Assembly (NCBI GenBank): GCA_008508345.1 | Contig: QNGE01002372.1 | Span: 53,078 to 117,077, forward strand | Length of the DNA: 64,000 nt | Reading direction: 5' to 3' | From: Paragonimus westermani | Taxonomy: Eukaryota > Platyhelminthes > Trematoda > Plagiorchiida > Troglotrematidae | In this document: positions 49,344-62,787 of the stretch, piece after piece | Position numbering within the stretch: position 1 is the stretch's first letter | Layout of the letters: every line of letters starts with the position of its first letter | Notes under the pieces: model-generated | What the model was told of the DNA's origin: nothing | Databases searched by the model: none | The model's input: only the letters and a program-made list of their open reading frames with translations | Translations under genes and position numbers: made by a program

Positions 49344-49705
49344 CTAGCCTTCGACTCTGTGAGTGGTGAGGTCCTTAGCCCTAAAGACGAACTCGTCCCA
49401 CAGTAGTCGCTCCCTTGGTGAACGATGTTGTTTCTTTAAGACATATCGAAATCTGTCCATCTCACACCTTAAATCGGTCGGTCGCATTATAAGCAAACAA
49501 TGTTCGATATGACAGATGACTAGGTCGCACCTACAGCACACGACCTGACCATTTTGGTCTGGGTAAACATACGAATTTAACATAAACTCGTCTGGTATTT
49601 ACCATCAGATTTCAGCTTCCTAGCTTCTTCGTTGTTTGTCAGCGGGTTGGTTGCGTTTTCCACAATGGGTGTTACAAAACACAGTTGACAAGGTTTATTC
49701 GCCAT
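49344..49705 (-). CDS. Candidate two-exon gene for a 105-residue Cys-rich protein
   Basis: Exon 1 is 49603-49705 (34 codons plus one base). A 44-base intron (49559-49602) begins GTAAAT and ends TTTACCCAG. Exon 2 is 49344-49558 with the stop. The splice joins a split GAC codon and keeps one frame. The ATG at 49705 sits in GAAAATGG, a favourable context, about 75 bases below a TATA box. The product starts MANKPCQLCF and has Cys6, Cys9, then VVCCRCDLVICHIEHC (residues 40-55), so a C-x2-C ... C-x2-C ... C zinc site is possible. A basic, helical-looking C-terminal third follows. Tiny introns are known in flatworm genes. No family recognised; a repeat-encoded protein is the main alternative. Confidence 0.5.
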
Positions 49706-49775
49706 TTTCCACTTGAACTTCCCGTGTGCAAGCTCCTGTTCAGCTTTTGCGGGAATGCACACCTCATCGCTGACA

Positions 49776-49782
49776 TTTTATA
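49776..49782 (-). promoter_or_regulatory. TATA box upstream of the Cys-rich gene candidate
   Basis: The minus strand reads CGTATAAAATG about 70 bases before the ATG at 49705. Spacing suits a transcription start near 49750. Supports the gene call but is a common short motif. Confidence 0.4.
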
Positions 49783-52700
49783 CGTTTTCCTGACTGCTAC
49801 CTTCCACTATTATATCCAACCTGGACATCCGGACAGAGTGATTTCAAATGGTAGGTGCATTTTATGGATATATTTCATCGCTCTGAAATCATAACTTGGG
49901 AGTGTCACATCGCCTTACTTGTCGTACACACACGTGCATAAAATTATCGATCCTTAGCTAAAACACAACTTTTCATACCACATAGTACTGCACCTTGAAC
50001 CTTCCTCGTCCGTCAGTACTTTGCTTATGGGATATAAGAAACTATCTACCCTACCAAATTATCGGTGCGACAGCGAACGTTGAAGGAAATCCGTGCTCAG
50101 TTTCCGAACCGAAACTACAGATTTTTTACTGTCTACGGGCGTGTTCTGTTGATCTGCCAACTGATCGGCGCTCTATTGGACAACCAGTGATGGGAATTTA
50201 TGTCGACATTATCCACCATACTTCAAAGGCAACCCTGAGAACTTGATCAGAACTTGATTAGCCATCAGTCGTACGCTTGCAGCCACGCCCTATGATTGGT
50301 CAGTATACTCGTTAGTTTACTTTGCGTGACTTTTTCCAAAATCCGGTCATGCCACCGTTTTTATTTCGGGTCCTGATATTGTACTTGATAATTTCCTATC
50401 GAATGTTGACGACAGCCTGCTGAATGGCTATACCAGTATTAATGCAGCAGACTTCGGGTTCAGTACTGAGAAACGCTACTGCTACGTAATGAGTACTTAA
50501 GCTGACGTTGAGTGCCGACACATAACCGAACATCGTTATGATCAATCGGGATTTTTCGGAAGATGTTATCTAATTTGTTCACTTCATTCTGTCACGGAAA
50601 TCCCAGGAATGTGTCATCTACGGTCGCTTACTCAAGTAGCGCGCTGGTTGTTCAATTGACTATTGGTTCAAGGTCAGGATAAGTAGACTGTTATCAGACT
50701 GGTTTCCTACGAATTCTACCTTGGAACCTCTGTTTTAATTTTTGGTAGAGTTCTTAATTTGTACTTTATAACCAATCGTCGACACAGCGGCGAGCAGACG
50801 ATACAAGCCCTTATGGGTTGTGGTGTCTAAAAGGTGTGGAAACCATTAGAACTCTAAACCGGTTAACCACAGAGAAAATCTCATTTCAGCGTCAGCAACT
50901 GTTAATTGTACTGACTACCGATGATGCGCTAAACAATCCTTAAGCGAATGCAAACAAGATTTAGGGCATTGACTGACAAGTATTCTGATTATGTCTATAA
51001 CTTATGCAGCCAAGTTTAGAAAGAAATAACTGACACTGCAGCCCTTAGAAAGGAATTGTGGAAATGTGCATCCTGAGGACGTTCTGACTGTGCTCAACTT
51101 CACGATCCGAACATACCTGGAAATAAATCCGTGGTCTTATCATTCTTGTCTTTAAAGAGATTGGTGCATATTGTAAGTACTCAGAGAGGGGAGATTCGAG
51201 GAGTTACGTGGCTCAGGAAACTCTCTATCTAGAGAGACTGGGCCAATTTTCGGTGAATTACAGACACCTTGCATGCGAATATACCACATCCCTGGTCATC
51301 TACCAACACATTTCCAGCTAACCGAAGAAACACGAGGGTCATTCACTCAAACCACGTTGTAAATTGGGCAGTTCACTTTGCAAAGAGAACCGTGTTTAAA
51401 CTGTAACAAACTGCTGAACTTTGCATTCACTGTTGAATGTGCTGGCATCTTTAAAATTTTAGTCGGTCAGTAAGTATATGAGAAAAAACCTTCCTAGTCC
51501 AGTCACATGGACCACTTACCATGCACACCTGACCGAACTTCGCTTTTATATGTTTCACTGTTTTTCTGTTAATATGGTCGCAGGCCTGTCGATTTATTTG
51601 ATTACCCTGTCATTCACTTTCAATCATTTCTGTTAGATCACTAAGCCATCCAACAAAAGTTTCCATGGCTAATACAGACACGGTGAGACACAAGTGAAAA
51701 GATTCCTCCCTCTGAAATAATCAGTATACCCATCAGTAGAGCAGTAACCAGTTGCACGTGCACGTGACTTTGTTGAATAACACTCAACCAACAAAGCAGA
51801 CATTAAAAGATAAGGAGTGGAATTAAAAGTCGGCTGGCAATCTGTTCATCAGTCAAATAAACCGACAATGTACACCTAAGTCTCCAAGGTACCTACAGGA
51901 GTAGGTAGGTTCTTGATTTATCAACCACACATCCGTTGCGAATTATTGATCTGCCTGCTGTTAATTCAGACTGCAAGGTGAGACCTTAGCAGTGAGTTAC
52001 ACGAAAAGCTAGTTTTGAAGACGGATACATACTATCGGCAAACAACACGAACTGTTAGACTCCGCAGCAATTGCCAGTTGATAAGCTACAATTTTTGAGA
52101 GACATACTACCAAAGTGTAAGAGGCTATGTAACATTTGTTTTTTGTATCGTGCACCTGTAAAAAGAATGTTTGTTTGCAATTGCATACTGTAGGGGATGG
52201 TTTCAAACGAGAATTTCTGAACACATCGCATGTGAAAACAAAATTTCGTGATTGGATCGCACAACACAACCCTTACTCTCACATACAGTAACGTCCAGCT
52301 TTGACAGTTCAACGTATGAGGTGTACACATGTACTTATCTGGCATTCGCTAGCATATCAGATGCAGATTGATCGGCACCTCCTACAGTTTACATTGGAAT
52401 GCGGCCTTATTCATTGCCCGGGAAAGTTTGTTTCACAGTAAACCATTCGAAATACCACAGTCGCTTTGATTACGTGGCACGCATTCAGAAAATGTTGTGC
52501 AACACATCAGACGTTTTGTTTGGGGCCAACTTCTTCCAAGTAAAGGTCAGCCATTCACCTTGGTAAGAATAACAACTGAACTAACATAGCGGTCTTGTCT
52601 GATTGTTAGCCACAAAAATGTTTTGTAGTGGAAGGCGCTGTGCGCTGGAATGGTGCATCCTGTGTTTTTTTACACGAAATATTGATGTTAGATTTGAAAC

Positions 52701-54589
52701 CTGTGTAACAGTAACGTAATGTAAGTTGTCGACTAAGCTTGCTGACTATACGTTTCTACTTGGTAAAAATCTTTATCGAGGAGTTATTCACTAATTTTAA
52801 GGGGTGGCAATTTTATTGCATATTAAGTCGAATGGACGACCTGATCGTCACCAACTATCGAATGTGGCTGACTGTTCAGTTGTGATAATTCGCAATTGTC
52901 TAGTTTGAACGCAGAAGCATCGTGGTCAAAAGTTTTCACATGAGTCTGTGAACCAGGGCTAAATACTGAGACGATCTCTGATAGAATGGAATCGAGTAGA
53001 CGTGAGATCCTAACGTTTCGTGTTAGGGGCAGTCAGTAAAACAATGGCTAACTAGCGCACAGTCTAGCACAATTAGTGTGCACCATCATCGGTGAAAAGT
53101 AAATGGTTTGCGTCTGTCTGTAGTAGGTCACCTCGAGAATTCAACCGAATATGAAAGCTTCAATGCGATGTAAGCAACGCTCATCCCTTAACAAGCGAAC
53201 TTCGTTAATACAGCGTTTGTGATACTTATTCAGGTAGGATTGAATCCCACATTTTAAAACCTACCTACTCTCAGTCAAAAAATTTGTCGTACAATTTATC
53301 GGCACTGCAATTCGACTACTCACCGGTGACACTGTAGGAATATGACGTAAAATACTTGAGAACTTCTGCTTAGTTTGTAATTTTTGTCTTGGATTCAGCT
53401 CACAGAATTCAAGCCGGACCACAACGCGCTTATCAAGCCTGATAACGCCAAGATGACAGAGGATTTTCACTCGATTGTTGTACAGTTGAACTGATGGAAA
53501 TCAACATTTCGCATCAAAATTCCGAGTTATCGTTCAATATACGTACCGAAAAAGATTCTGGCCGTTCAGAACAATACTAAAGCCTCAGTATTTGCCACAA
53601 AACTAATCCCAAAACCGTTTAGGAAGCTTCAACTTCACATATGATTTCCAAACTCTGGAAGAATGTGCTCAGCTCGACGCTGGTTAGAAAGGTTACTATA
53701 AAATAGTCTCAGAGTTAAATCTTCACTACATGCGAAATAAGACGCGCCTGGCAACTGGTGGTTTGTTTTGGATTTTATTTGTAAATAAAACGCTTTTCTG
53801 TCTGAAGAATTATTGTTTGAATAGCTTTGCTTTCTCGTGTGAATTATAAAACATTCTTTTGCACAATACGTTGCTCTTCTTAAGTCGACGACATGTGACA
53901 ACTTACGTACACGTGTTAAGCCACAAACTGACACACAAGCCTGTTTACGTTTCAAAACTTTTCTTCAGCAGGCTGAATAACGAATGTTACAAATTATCGT
54001 AAAAACGTTTCTTTTGTATGTTTCTTGTCGGATCCAGATTGAATACACCTCTCATTTCAAACCCTGTAGGTATTTCAGCCAGCCAATGCAAGCAACAATC
54101 ATTTTTCAGACAGAAACGTGAATTCATTTTTGGTGTTGATCAGGAAAGTTTGACAAGATGGGTTTTGAACCGAATTGTTGGTAATAAATGCCTTGTTACC
54201 AAAATAAACGGGAGGCTTACGGCAAGACCAGCTAATTTATTCTAAGCTCAAAGCTTTCGGAAAACCGAATAGGTCCCAAAAGTTGGTATGGTGAACTGTA
54301 TGACTGGAAAAGAACGTAGCAGGGATAAAAAGGAGGATATAAAAGTATTCAAGGGGAGAAACATTCATTTTGGCTCCGGCTGTCAACCAACTGTTCCCGT
54401 AGAATCTCAGCAATATCCGAAATCTAAAACAGTTTAATGTATACGTCGACTTCAGATGTTGCTATTACTGCACTTACTCAATGGAGATTTATAACTGAGC
54501 TGCGTTTTTGATAAAACTAGTCAGGTTTATAATCGGACATTATGAACACCGCTCTGAACTCACTGTAGTTGAGTTTCGAAGCGCGATAC
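49783..54589. other. Non-coding stretch, nothing recognised
   Basis: Frames up to 106 codons (53635-53955 minus) without motifs. No repeat family recognised. Confidence 0.45.
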
Positions 54590-54640
54590 TTCGATTATCC
54601 ATACCGTGATCTCAGTGGTCCAGAGTTCGAACCCACACGG
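54590..54640 (+). repeat. Possible tRNA-like repeat fragment
   Basis: CAGAGTTCGAACCCACACGG resembles a B box with part of a T-arm, preceded by GTGATCTCAGTGGTC. It could be a decayed head of the hammerhead SINE family or another tRNA-derived repeat. Confidence 0.3.
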
Positions 54641-56369
54641 TGAGAATGGAAAACAGTACAGGAATACGGAAATTACATATGTTTAGATAGTGCAAACTAA
54701 TAAATGCTAGATACAGAATACCAGGTTTCCAACTCTGGAGAAAATTTCAGTTGCGTGCACCCATGACTTACTTAATATACCGCACGATAACTTGGAAGAC
54801 AGAGAAAATATTAGGGTCTTAGTTCGTTTATCCCACTTGATTAGAAACCACTAAAAATTTCTTCGAACCGATTATTCCGGATAGGACAGAAACGCATGTA
54901 GGTAGAGGAAATGGCAATGAAGAAATGTAACACACAGTTGAGTATGAAGTATAAACAGAAGTCTGTATGACAGCTACATGAACTGCAACGAGGCGTGTTG
55001 GAAGTGAGTGACCATAAGGATCAACTTGTTTTGTTTTTTCCACGTTCTTTCGCTCTCTGTGTTTACTCCGTATCAGCGCACCTAACAAGAAAGATATCAA
55101 ATCTTGTAATTCCCTTAGCGAATCTCACTTGTCGACAACCGCGTGAAACGGCCGACAGATTATCCCGTGTGGTTTATTCTGGTGCGATTGCTTATAGCGC
55201 TGAATGAGCGTTTCATAATTAGACGGTGTATAAACGTTTTAGCCGCATTCTGACGATCACATTGGTGGTAGTCCAGTCCCATCTCTTTCGGCAAACCGTG
55301 TATTTGGTTTGTTATCGAAGAGTAAGCCATAACAATGAATGCGATCATCACAAATGAACCGAGGGTGTGTAATATCCAGAGTGAAAGAGATACAACTTTA
55401 TGGAACAGGCCACGCGAAATACCATTTTGAAAAGCATCCCGAGATCGTGTAAGTCTGGCATGTTCTTAAATATGAATTACCGTTGTCCGTTTAACTGTTT
55501 TATGAAGATCCCTGGGGAGAAGTCACAGAATTTTACGACAGAAATGAAAGTCACTGAGCTACCCAGCACTCCGGCATTCTACAACGGGTGTACACAGTGC
55601 GTTCCGGGTAGGCTCATTTTAAGACTTCTGACCAGTAGTCATTATGTAGACGATAAACTTTCTACTAAAGTTCTAGGCTTGAGTCACTGTTACCAATTGT
55701 TCTGATAACTTGCCAGCAGACTGTCTACTCTTTTACTCCCCAGTTTTACCGTTTGAATTATTTTTCATGATGATTCAACATTTTCCCTGGCAGTCATTCT
55801 AACCTCGTAAACGTACCCTGGATGCATGTTGCATAAACACTTGGAGAGTTATTTCTCACCAACACTTAACCAAGAGTCAAGTAAACGCAGACGATGACCT
55901 AGTAAACCATTCATATTGGAAAAGTATGGATCAAAAAATGAATGGCCTTTGCAACCAATTGTACAGGTTAACCGTATGACCAACTGATCTCCAAATAAAA
56001 TGCACTATCTTAAGCGGATTGATTACCTCATTTGACCTCATATGTCCTTCAGGTAACCGCTTAAGTGAATCGAACGAAGTAAACGGTAGCATCCAGCGAA
56101 AGTGCGGGAACTAAGATGGACAGCATGACATACTACCACACCTTTTTAAATCAGTTCAATTAAGAGTGACAACTTCAACCACTCTAGATGTATATGTTTG
56201 TGAATGTTGATTTTGTTAAGGACGTACGATGAAATACAAGCACTGTAGCGGCCCCGTTATTACTGCAATAGCCAACTGTTTAAATGTAAAGAGAGAGAAC
56301 CACGGATTCCTTTGCAGCCCCGGTAACCCTCATTTTCCATATATGAGACCATTGTTTACATTTACAGAT
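54641..56369. other. Non-coding stretch, nothing recognised
   Basis: Frames up to 101 codons (55400-55705 plus) have no motif. No repeat recognised. Confidence 0.45.
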
Positions 56370-56525
56370 GTTACTAACGAGTAGTTTGGTAGACTTGATG
56401 ATTTTAATTGAGATCCAAGTGTTAAAAGTTGCTGCCTCGGCTGGAATCGAATCGGTGACAGAAACAGCAAACCTAAACCTGGCAAGCCCTTCACGATTTC
56501 ATCTATGAGGCTACACCAAATTTCT
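56370..56525 (-). repeat. tRNA-derived SINE, second family, minus copy
   Basis: The minus strand reads TAGCCTCATAGATGAAATCG and GGGCTTGCC (A-box region), then ACCGATTCGATTCCAGCC (B box). The tail GGATCTCAATTAAAATCATC is shared with the oppositely oriented copy at 56590. No hammerhead core. Confidence 0.55.
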
Positions 56526-56589
56526 AGCTTGAACACTGTTACCCACTCTCCCCACTGTCTTACAACAAATCCACCGAATTATCTAGGGG

Positions 56590-56760
56590 ATCGTCTGCTT
56601 CGGTATGATTTACTTAAATGGAAGAGTGCTTGCCCCGTTTATACATGTCGTCTACGTTACTGGTTCGAATTCAGCAGTAGCCGTAACTTTTCACATTTGG
56701 GTCTCACCTAAATCATCAAATCTCCCAAAACTACCCATTGCTAATTCAAATTCTATGCTC
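56590..56760 (+). repeat. tRNA-derived SINE, second family, plus copy
   Basis: GGAAGAGTGCTTGCCCCG, then ACTGGTTCGAATTCAGC (B box), then a tail matching the minus copy (GGGTCTCACCTAAATCATCA). Together with 56370-56525 it forms an inverted pair around a 65-base spacer. The plus frames 56505-56859 are shadows of this repeat. Confidence 0.55.
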
Positions 56761-56914
56761 AACAGTGACGTTGGCGGATCCCAGCGTGAACTGATCAAGG
56801 AATCCTGCCGGGGCAGTCGATCTGCTGGGTCACTTGGGGAATTCCATATGAGACAGTGAGACGGTTGGGTAAGAGAGTCCAAATGTGAAATTTTTGAGCT
56901 CCTGGTGGGGTTTC

Positions 56915-56990
56915 ATAGCTCAGATAGTAGAACGCTTGCCGCAGTTAGGAATATAACACTTATAGATTATTTCCGTAGTTGGCCAACTAT
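56915..56990 (+). repeat. tRNA-derived SINE head, second family
   Basis: CATAGCTCAGATAGTAGAAC and GCTTGCCGCAGTTAGG are close to a tRNA D-arm with A box. The B box is not clear. Just before it, GTCCAAATGTGAAA is the inverse of the family tail, so a third inverted partial copy may be present. Confidence 0.45.
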
Positions 56991-59900
56991 AGCTAACAGA
57001 AACAGCGCTTTCAACGTGTAATTAATAGCAAAAAATTTGGCAGCTGCCTTTTGAAAAATCCGTGCTGACCACAGCGACGAACTTACAATGAAGCACCTTA
57101 GTGTTTCATAAATAAAAATTGGTATCCATCCCACAATTAGAATCATCTACTAAGCGGCGAAAACCAAAGGATCTTATAAATCTACAGACAAAATCTACCG
57201 GACAAAAGAACAAATTTCAAGCCAAAAATTAATTACAGACCTCGTCACTATTAACGCTGAAAGTTATAAACAAAAGTGGGTTGGAAAAATCGTTTCAGAT
57301 TGCCAGGGTTTGTTTCGATTTATCTGAAATTTGAACCTTTCCAACACTTCTTTGTGATGTGTGTGTGTGAGCTTGAGAAGTTCCAACTCATGAACTTAAC
57401 TAGACTGAACGTCAAAATGAGAGTCCCGCTTTTGTTTGTGAACAAGCCGACTGTGACAAAAAGATGGCATATCTTATTCTGCAGAATTGGAAGAACCGAC
57501 CAGTTAGTCGAACGCAGTTATTGTATTACTGAAGTACTGCTGAATGTTTTCTGGTCTTCCCACAATTATATGCCAGGAAACAAAATGCGGAGCTTAAATC
57601 ATTCTAGGGAGATTTCAAGTGAAATGTCAGGTGTTCTACTGGGGGTTTTGAGTGATCGCGGACCGAAATAGCTGATCAAGTGGCCACACAATTGATATCA
57701 GCACTGTGTAAAGAAATTGCCATCCTGAAGGTGTCAGTAGGATGCCAGATTCTAATGGGAGACGACCTTATAAGGTTTTGCATTCCATCCATCCCACCCA
57801 TCCTTGCGAACCCAAAAGCGGTATTGCCGAATGGATTAACTGCAAGTCCAGCAGCTTAATCAGTATAGGCCCGTCGACAGAACAACGGAAGTTATAAACA
57901 ACACCAATGAAACTACGAAAAGATGCGAAGGGTTAGAAGCATTATCCACACATTTCTGTGCGCACAGTTTTTAAAAATAACTTATGGCTATCCCAGATTC
58001 CAGGAATGTGGTGTGCGAAGGAGAGCGCTTCAAGGTCATCAGTACATCGACCAAAACTGCACCGCCATATTCGATCAAGATGGTCCTATTTACGGTGGTG
58101 TGACTGGCCCATCCACCGTGAACCGATAGAACGCACCAAATCAGCTTGCGTTTCTAAGTGGTTTATGTATTGCCACTCACAACAGTGTACGTAATTCGAA
58201 GTTAACGGACACGGTTGGAACAGCACCCGATTTCGCGTTCCCAAATGACTGAATCCAGTCTCCAGCTGGTTTCTTGCCTGCTGTCAGGTGAACGACTTCT
58301 AGTAAAGTATGAGTGTGTACACCTTGTGATGGAGCTACAAGCGCACCATTAACTTTCAGTCGATTTTATTTAAATAAGGTGTGAAACAGTATTTTTCATA
58401 GACAAACTTCCGAATTCGCCATCTATCGAAATCTGTGGAAATATTTCGCCACAAATTATTACCCATATTTTCCTCGCCATCAAATCACCGAATGCAGCAA
58501 CAAGATAATAGGATTCGGCTTCTACTTAACACCATTTAACACTATTCAATATGTAGTTTACTCATACACGTACCACATCATAAGAAAGCTTGATTGACCA
58601 TGTAGATATTATTTGTCTGTAAAAACATGAGCGATTTGAGCAGCCGTTCTTGTGGGAGCCGAATGCACCGATGTTAATCGGCGCAATACATTTTCAATAC
58701 AGTTATCCAACAATATTCAGCAACTTTCGATAGAAATTAACACTCCTTTTCTTGTTGATTGTCTCTGCTTTCTGAATGTGTTCATCCCCTTCAATGTTCT
58801 CATTGACTGAGATTCGTGCTGCGCCTACCACGAACTGAGTAGACACCGATGTGTCGGGATTTTGAGCCACAGCCATTTGAGCTGTTGCAATAAAAAACAA
58901 CTTCCAGTTTGGACAGAATGAATGAGCCCAGCTTAACTTTGACTTGTTTTCCAAACTGCTGTGTAAGTTACAATTACAAGAAGGGTCACACTACTTGCTA
59001 TGGCTGAACATTAATATAAAGCGGTCACACTTGGCAAGACCCATGGATACTAACAGAGCTTGTCTAATCATAGGTGGTAATATTAACGGAAAAGAAACGA
59101 TTCTAGAATGTAGATGAGTGCGTTTAAGCCTATGGCAAAATTTCACAGGACAACAGAATTTGAAGGCTGGTTTCTGCTTTTCGTTACTATGGAACACTAT
59201 CCCAGAGAGGAAGCCAATGTAGGATGGATCCAGGTAAGTTATGTAAGGCAGATATACCCAAAATCCTTCGATCGACATCGACCGGGACCCAGAAGCTCGT
59301 TCAAGTGTAAACAGGTGCTGTCAGCCTCAGCAGAGACAGCATAGCAAGACATTACGTGTAACCGATTCGCTGGTGCTACCGAACAAAATGAGGACATTAG
59401 TCCCTAGTCAGCCGCAAACTCAGCAATGATCACGACACAGCGAGTGTCATGGTTATCGGACTAATCAACAAGTTTTTTAAGGGGCGGCGGCTGACTGCCC
59501 AGGCGTATTATACTCAGATCCATTGAATGAATGACGAATACTTGAACCAACTGTAGAATGGTAAATATTAGGAGATTGTGATATGCATGCAATTCCAGTG
59601 GATTGCCAGTTTTGAGAGGCCTAAAAGAGTGCCAACTATAAACAACGATAGACTTTTTCCTGTCATCCATGGTGTTCCATACCATCTGTTTATTAGACAC
59701 CGCAACACTACAGGATTCACATGTGGTCAATTATTCAGGAAATTTAAGTGCTTGAATGGATGACACGAGCCCTGGATCAAAATAATACCTGCCAACTGTG
59801 ATGACTATTGTCTAATCCAGAAACTATAAATTCAGAAGTCTGCAATTCTGTGAGTGATTTATAGGTCCTTTCCAAGCATAAATATATTGAAATTCGTTCT

Positions 59901-62614
59901 ACTGTTATCCGCGAAACGATAGACAGCAGTTTGTCCGGAAGACAAGTTTTTATAGAACGACTGCGTAGATCACACCCTTGGGGAGAATACCATCGTGATT
60001 CTTCCCACATTTAATCAAGGTTATTTCTGAACTGAACGTCACTGAGAATATCCAGAGAGAACTACCTACTAAAAGAAAGACAGTGTCTTGGTTGCTTTGT
60101 CTTGAGATGTAAACGAAGGGTAAACTTTCTTCACTAGTTAAACAAAACATTTGGGGCAGCGGACAACAATCTCAGCCTATTCCTTCTATAACCGTTTGAA
60201 TTTAAACAATCCCGACCAAACATGTACTACAGTTACAGCGATCGTATTGCAGATTCTTTTGACCTAACATTATGCTGTAAGTTGCTGACCTTTGTAAGCG
60301 ATCGATTCCAATTTTTGCTCGCCATACTTCACTAACATACAAGCAATGTACAAATAGTAATAGTTCCCGCACAAAACACGACTTCTTGCCCGGGAAAACA
60401 AATCCTGCATGAATATTTATGCATGCAATGTTGAATGATTTGCTTACTCTCAAGTAAATCTCCGTAGCCATACTGTAGTGAATACTGAATCCTACCCATC
60501 TGATTCACTAAGGTGAGTGATACGATTTACCTAGAAAGCGCTTCTCGAGAAACAAACGAGTTTTACCGCTTGATTTTTCATTCTTATTGGATTCCGATTC
60601 GGTATACCTCTTCATAGTGCTGCTGAGCAGATGCAAACCCAGAAATTTAAATTGTTGTGCATTAGTCATTCTTGGGAATAAGCTTGTGTTCCTAATGAAT
60701 GTTTGGGATACTCCACTCAAAGCGAAAACACAACAGGTTATTCAACTGATCCGAAGGAGATTACACATAACTGATGAGATCCAACAAGATGACTCCACTG
60801 GACTACAAGATATGCTGCTGTATCTTAGACTATGTCAATTTTCAATTCTTCCCCGTCAGTCTTCTGTCACCCATCTTAGGATTAGACCCTGGTGACTGTT
60901 ACCGCCACTGCTCAAGAGCAGACAGACTTGTGAGCGCAGAGGTTCATTGACATGATTAGTGTCCTTATCCTATACGGATATTGTGTTCAGTCCACACGTT
61001 TCGGACAAGCAGCTTAACTGATGTGTTCAACCTGAGGTCGTCCTGATGCCAATGTTTGTTAAGGGACAGGGGAGTTAGGTAAACGCGGTGATGACAAGGT
61101 TACATTTTGCAGTGGGGCTCGGGGTGATAACAATCGGTGAAAAATTGCTCAGTTGTGATGGAGAAACCAGTTTAGTGAGGTTGCCAGCATTCCGTATCTA
61201 GGCTGATGCTTATAACCTTGCGTACCCCTGAACGATAAACACCTGGTGTCAGATTGCTGAGACGCTAGGCATGACCAGACCATCTCATCTACACCTTTAG
61301 TTAATAATTTACTTGGGATACTCGGACGGAGATACAGCCGCTGTTCAGTTAATTTCCATCAACGAATCCGACCTAGAAGTCCCAACCAGGCCCTATGTAC
61401 GCAAATGTGTTTGCACTTTCCCCAACCCATTTATGTTTGCGGTTGCCATGACAACACTATGGTAACCTGTCATGGAGTTGTGTGTTTGTATTACGGCACC
61501 ACATCTATTAAGTCCCGGGTCATTCAGTCACAGTTTAACAGGTTTCACCACAACAACTGTCTTTGACTAACCAAATATCAAGTCTCAACATGATATCCGA
61601 TGTTCGGAACACCTACCCCAACTCTAACTAAGCGCTTGAAAGTGTCGGAATTACATGTTCAGGTTAGTTTGTAAGACACAAAGGTTTGGGTTCTGTCGAA
61701 TGCGACCGATTTAAGTATGCCAGGATGAATAGTCAGACGGTAAGCATTTACACCGGCAAGAATGTATGCACTTCCTTGAATGCGTAGGGACCAGCAGGTA
61801 ATGAGATGAGGCTTTGTGAGTGTAAGGTGGAGCCATTCCTACTCAATAGGTGGAGCCAGCGAGGGGCCGGGGATAGAATGTGTACCCTTAAACACAGAAA
61901 ACGTTGACGGATCAGACGTTAGCTGCAATCACCAAAGTATTATCCGATGTGGTCTGCCAACTTTCAATATGAGTCGAAAGCCTAACATAAACTGGAATAT
62001 ATTTACTGTGCGTAGTCTTACCTAAAATCCGAAATCATTGTTTTATTCACTACGCCTTGGTTCAGACAAAGCTTACCGCTATGGTAGCTTGACTCTTCAA
62101 TTTTTAACATAGCGTGAAGTTCCCCAAAACAAACATAATTTTTGATATTTTGCAGTTCACAATTCTAAATGAGATGCTTCACGTAAAGTTTTTCAGGTGC
62201 ACGCAGATTCACGGTAAAATGTCTGCGATGTGTCGGCAGTTATATGTACTACAAACGTTGAACCAATATTGGTTGTTCATTCCATGTTATTCTCCATTTC
62301 GCTATTAGCCACATAACTTTCACCTGATGAGTACCATACTTCAACGAAAAGACAAATCATATATTTTAAATATAGACCACCCTGCGTATTTTAGCCATCA
62401 ATGCAAACCTGTCTTGTACATGTCACTTATAGTTGGCATTAGTCCGTTGCTGACTGGTGAGATCACCTGGCCATACTGCCTGGAGACCTCAGTATGATTA
62501 CATGAATCGAGCATAAGTTTAAGGTCATCTGACAGTGAAGCTCTCTTGAGCGATTCAAAAAGCGTTCCTGAATAGGCACATTTTAACCCTACAGTAAATT
62601 TGTTGATTCGTCAG
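56991..62614. other. Non-coding stretch, nothing recognised
   Basis: The largest frames are 131 codons at 57276-57671 (plus) and 102 at 60587-60895 (plus). The former ends SDRGPK, which recalls an integrase SDRGxQF block but without support around it. No retrovirus-like, LINE or PLE block was confirmed. No tRNA or simple repeat. Confidence 0.4.
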
Positions 62615-62787
62615 GCCGTTTGCATAAAGTTGCAGCCTTAGTGGGAATGACTCCAGGTGGCCGTAAGAATATGTCTGAGGATGAATTAGTCGATGTAACA
62701 TTAGTTGGGTCAGTGTCGGAACACCACTATCACGTTGAAAATACAAGAGGAACTGAAAAAGTCTATGCATTAATTTCAAGAAACCAG
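62615..62787 (+). CDS. Putative internal exon, product not recognised
   Basis: Acceptor TTGATTCGTCAG|GCC (62614/62615) and donor ACCAG|GTAGTG (62787/62788) bound 173 bases, entering in phase 1 and leaving in phase 0. The 57 complete codons read RLHKVAALVGMTPGG ... MSEDELVDVTLVGSVSEHHY ... TEKVYALISRNQ, a mixed, well-balanced sequence with alternating hydrophobics like beta strands. The frame has no ATG at its start, fitting an internal exon. Partner exons were not found, and the family is unknown. Confidence 0.4.

Noticed and set aside
57276..57671. 131-codon frame ending in SDRGPK, like an integrase block
   Set aside because: No zinc-finger, DDE or RT blocks could be read on either side, even allowing frame changes; a four-residue match is not evidence.
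60765..60800. CTGATGAGATCC on the plus strand
   Set aside because: No GAAA at the right distance and no pairing stems.
60508..60895. Overlapping frames on both strands (70 and 102 codons) with possible splice sites
   Set aside because: Both strands look equally plausible, neither has a recognised motif, and no partner exon was found.
61440..61480. CCATGACA ... TGTCATGG inverted repeat
   Set aside because: Eight-base arms are expected by chance in 64 kb and no element or terminator context supports it.
62331..62368. CTGATGAGTACC ... AACGAAAAGAC, hammerhead-like core
   Set aside because: Stem II would have only two pairs with an 11-base loop and no stem I partner was found; the two core motifs alone occur by chance at this length.
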